Shown piece after piece: positions 62,101 through 64,000 of a DNA stretch of 64,000 bases. The position numbers and the translations under genes are program-made. Position 1 is the stretch's first letter; each line of letters begins with the position of its first letter. The stretch is taken from positions 248,001-312,000 of the forward strand of contig NZ_FNFN01000003.1 of the NCBI RefSeq assembly GCF_900101045.1, written 5' to 3'. The notes beneath the pieces are model-generated. The model saw only the letters and a program-made list of their open reading frames with translations. It made no database searches and was not told where the DNA came from. The DNA comes from Nocardioides sp. YR527. GTDB taxonomy: Bacteria > Actinomycetota > Actinomycetes > Propionibacteriales > Nocardioidaceae.

Positions 62101-64000
62101 TGAGCCCTCACCTCCGCAAGAAGGTCGTCGTCGTCGGCCACGGCATGGTCGGTCACCGCTTCGTGACCGCCGCGATCGAGCGCGGTCTCACCGAGACCCA
62201 CGACATCGTGGTGTTCGGTGAGGAGCCGCGCCCGGCGTACGACCGGGTCGCCCTCACCAGCTTCTTCGAGGTCGGCGCCGAGGCACTCTCCTTCCTCCCC
62301 TCCGGCGTCTACGAGGACCCGCGGGTCACGCTGCGCACCAGCACGAGCGTCGTCGAGATCGACATCGCCGCCCAGACGGTGATGCTGGCCGACGGCGAGG
62401 AGATGGCGTACGACGAGCTGGTGCTCGCCACCGGAGCGGCGCCGTTCGTGCCGCCGGTGCCGGGTTCGGAGCTCGGGAACGTCTTCGTCTACCGCACCAT
62501 CGAGGACCTCGAGGCGATCCGCGAGGCCGCCAAGACCGCGAAGGCCGGGGCCGTGATCGGCGGCGGTCTGCTCGGTCTGGAGGCCGCCAACGCGCTGCAC
62601 CAGCTCGGCGTCAAGACCCACGTCGTCGAGATGAACCCGCGGCTGATGTCCGTGCAGATCGACGAGGCCGGCGGCCGCGTGCTCGGTAAGCACATCACCG
62701 ATCTCGGCCTCACCGTTCACACCGGCGTGATGACGGAATCGATCTCGCCGGACGCCGTTGCCGAGATCTCGGTCGTCGACGAGGACGAGGGTGGCGTGCT
62801 CGACGGCAAGGTCAGCGCGCTGAGGTTCAAGGATGTCGAGGAGCCGCTGCCGGTCGACATGATCGTCTTCTCGGCCGGTATCCGGCCGCGCGACGCGCTC
62901 GCCCGGGCCGCCGGCCTGGACCTTGCCGAGCGCGGCGGCGTGCTGGTCGACGAGCAGTGCCGGTCCTCCGACCCGCACGTGTGGGCGGTCGGCGAGTGCG
63001 CCGCGCCCGGCGGGAGGATGTACGGCCTGGTGGCCCCCGGCTACGACATGGCCGAGGTCGTCGCCGACGCCCTCCTGGGCGGCCAGGGCACCTTCACCGG
63101 TGCTGACATGTCGACGAAGCTGAAGCTGCTCGGTGTCGACGTGGCGAGCTTCGGCGACGCGCACGGCACCACCCCGGACTGCCTGGAGCTGACCTACTCC
63201 GACGCCGTCGCCGGTGTCTACAAGAAGCTGGTGATCAGCGAGGACGGCACCCGCCTGCTCGGCGGTGTGCTCGTCGGCGATGCGAGCGCGTACGGCCTGC
63301 TCCGCCCGATGGTCGCCTCGGGCATGACGCTTCCGGAGAACCCGGAGGAGCTGATCCTCCCCCAGTCCAGTGGCGGTGGGGGAGGCATTCAGCTTCCGCC
63401 CGAGGCGCAGATCTGCTCGTGCAACAACGTCACCCGCGGTGACATCGAGGCGGCCGTCGACAACGGCTGCGAGAGCGCGGCGGAGGTCACCAAGGAGACC
63501 AAGGCCGGCTCGACCTGTGGGTCCTGCAAGGTGCAGGTGAAGAAGATCGTCGAGGACTACTTCACCGCCCAGGGCAAGACCGTCGACACGAGCCTGTGCG
63601 AGCACTTCGCGATGACCCGCGCCGAGCTCTTCGACGTGGTCCTGATCCACGGCTACAAGACCTTCGACCAGATCATCGAGGCCCACGGCACCGGCCGCGG
63701 CTGCGACCTGTGCAAGCCTGCCGTCGCGTCGATCCTGGCCAGCCAGCTCAACGGGCACGTCCTGGCCAAGGAGAACCGCAAGCTCCAGGACACCAACGAC
63801 GCCTACCTGGCCAACCTCCAGAAGAACGGCTCCTACTCGGTCGTCCCGCGCATCCCCGGTGGCGAGATCACGCCCGAGGGCCTGATCGTGATCGGTGAGG
63901 TGGCCAAGGACTTCGGGCTCTACACCAAGATCACCGGCGGCCAGCGCATCGACATGTTCGGTGCCCGGATGGAGGATCTGCCCGCGATCTGGAAGCGCCT
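62100..64000 (+). CDS. nirB: Nitrite reductase [NAD(P)H] large subunit, partial (runs off right edge)
   Basis: The first 633 residues. FAD loop VVVVGHGMVGHRFV, NAD loop GAVIGGGLLGLEAANAL, VWAVGECAAPGG. The first [2Fe-2S] BFD domain is at about 438-485 (ICSCNNVTRGDIEAAV and STCGSCKVQV); a second BFD-like unit follows (CEHF, GCDLCKPAV). The ferredoxin-like half-domain of sulfite/nitrite reductases begins near 595 (GGEITPEGLIVIGEVAKDFG). The siroheme-binding cysteines lie beyond the window. ATG 62100 or GTG 62097 follows GGAAGG. Reduces nitrite to ammonia. Confidence 0.95.
   Translation, partial: MSPHLRKKVVVVGHGMVGHRFVTAAIERGLTETHDIVVFGEEPRPAYDRVALTSFFEVGAEALSFLPSGVYEDPRVTLRTSTSVVEIDIAAQTVMLADGEEMAYDELVLATGAAPFVPPVPGSELGNVFVYRTIEDLEAIREAAKTAKAGAVIGGGLLGLEAANALHQLGVKTHVVEMNPRLMSVQIDEAGGRVLGKHITDLGLTVHTGVMTESISPDAVAEISVVDEDEGGVLDGKVSALRFKDVEEPLPVDMIVFSAGIRPRDALARAAGLDLAERGGVLVDEQCRSSDPHVWAVGECAAPGGRMYGLVAPGYDMAEVVADALLGGQGTFTGADMSTKLKLLGVDVASFGDAHGTTPDCLELTYSDAVAGVYKKLVISEDGTRLLGGVLVGDASAYGLLRPMVASGMTLPENPEELILPQSSGGGGGIQLPPEAQICSCNNVTRGDIEAAVDNGCESAAEVTKETKAGSTCGSCKVQVKKIVEDYFTAQGKTVDTSLCEHFAMTRAELFDVVLIHGYKTFDQIIEAHGTGRGCDLCKPAVASILASQLNGHVLAKENRKLQDTNDAYLANLQKNGSYSVVPRIPGGEITPEGLIVIGEVAKDFGLYTKITGGQRIDMFGARMEDLPAIWKR

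Overview
The window is high-GC (about 70%) chromosomal DNA of an actinomycete. Lsr2, ClpC with a ClgR-type box, the disA-radA pair, a panC/panD/nadB/nadC/coaX operon and an ECF41 sigma factor all point to Actinomycetota. Gene style and wall-polymer content fit the Nocardioides/Propionibacteriales area best, but the genus is inference. No rRNA, tRNA, transposase, prophage or CRISPR array was seen.

Region 1 (1-25.8 kb) is a cell-surface glycopolymer island. It holds every step of CMP-pseudaminic acid synthesis (pseB, pseC, an SpsF-type CMP-transferase, pseG, pseI, pseH) in three transcription units. Around it are lipid-linked sugar transfer genes (GT2, a GT-C-like membrane protein), a sulfotransferase-like enzyme and several large fusion proteins: GT2 with a TagF-like polymerase, pyruvyl-transferase-like with GT8-like, two methyltransferases in one chain, and CDP-ribitol synthase of Bcs1 type. 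An OafA-type acyltransferase and a GT4 enzyme complete the set. Beside pseH lies a tight four-gene unit of acyl carrier protein, AMP-forming ligase, SDR reductase and a very short phosphopantetheinyl-transferase-like protein. It looks like a self-contained acyl-loading module dedicated to this polymer. The best overall reading is a teichoic or teichulosonic acid-type wall polymer carrying pseudaminic acid.

Region 2 (26-35 kb) is conserved housekeeping. A DUF2520 protein, panC, panD, nadB, nadC and coaX form one operon for pantothenate/CoA and NAD synthesis. lsr2 and clpC follow, each closed by a strong terminator. The CoaX has two altered active-site motifs.

Region 3 (35-42 kb) holds DNA repair and signalling: mutY, a small secreted or anchored protein, disA (c-di-AMP synthase), radA, a LacI regulator and a ferredoxin-reductase-type flavoprotein.

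Region 4 (42-58 kb) is accessory metabolism and regulation. It contains a secreted M15 peptidase, an SDR/LysR divergent pair, a VOC/methyltransferase pair, a Cys-rich protein, two unknown lower-GC genes, an ECF41 sigma factor with apparent target promoters on both sides of its intergenic region, two MFS transporters, a UDG-family glycosylase, Ppx/GppA, an isomerase, and a TetR plus ABC-2 exporter set.

Region 5 (58.5-64 kb) is assimilatory nitrate/nitrite reduction: the molybdoenzyme, its flavin/[2Fe-2S] electron-transfer subunit and the start of nirB, which runs off the right edge.

The most unusual non-coding signal is a 21-bp-period repeat found at two loci 21 kb apart (36733 and 58177). 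Each begins two bases after a stop codon and has the same layout: 4-6 direct units followed by three inverted units, with the palindrome TCGGCCGA phased every 21 bp. A second, REP-like repeat is inserted in frame in the nitrate reductase electron-transfer gene.
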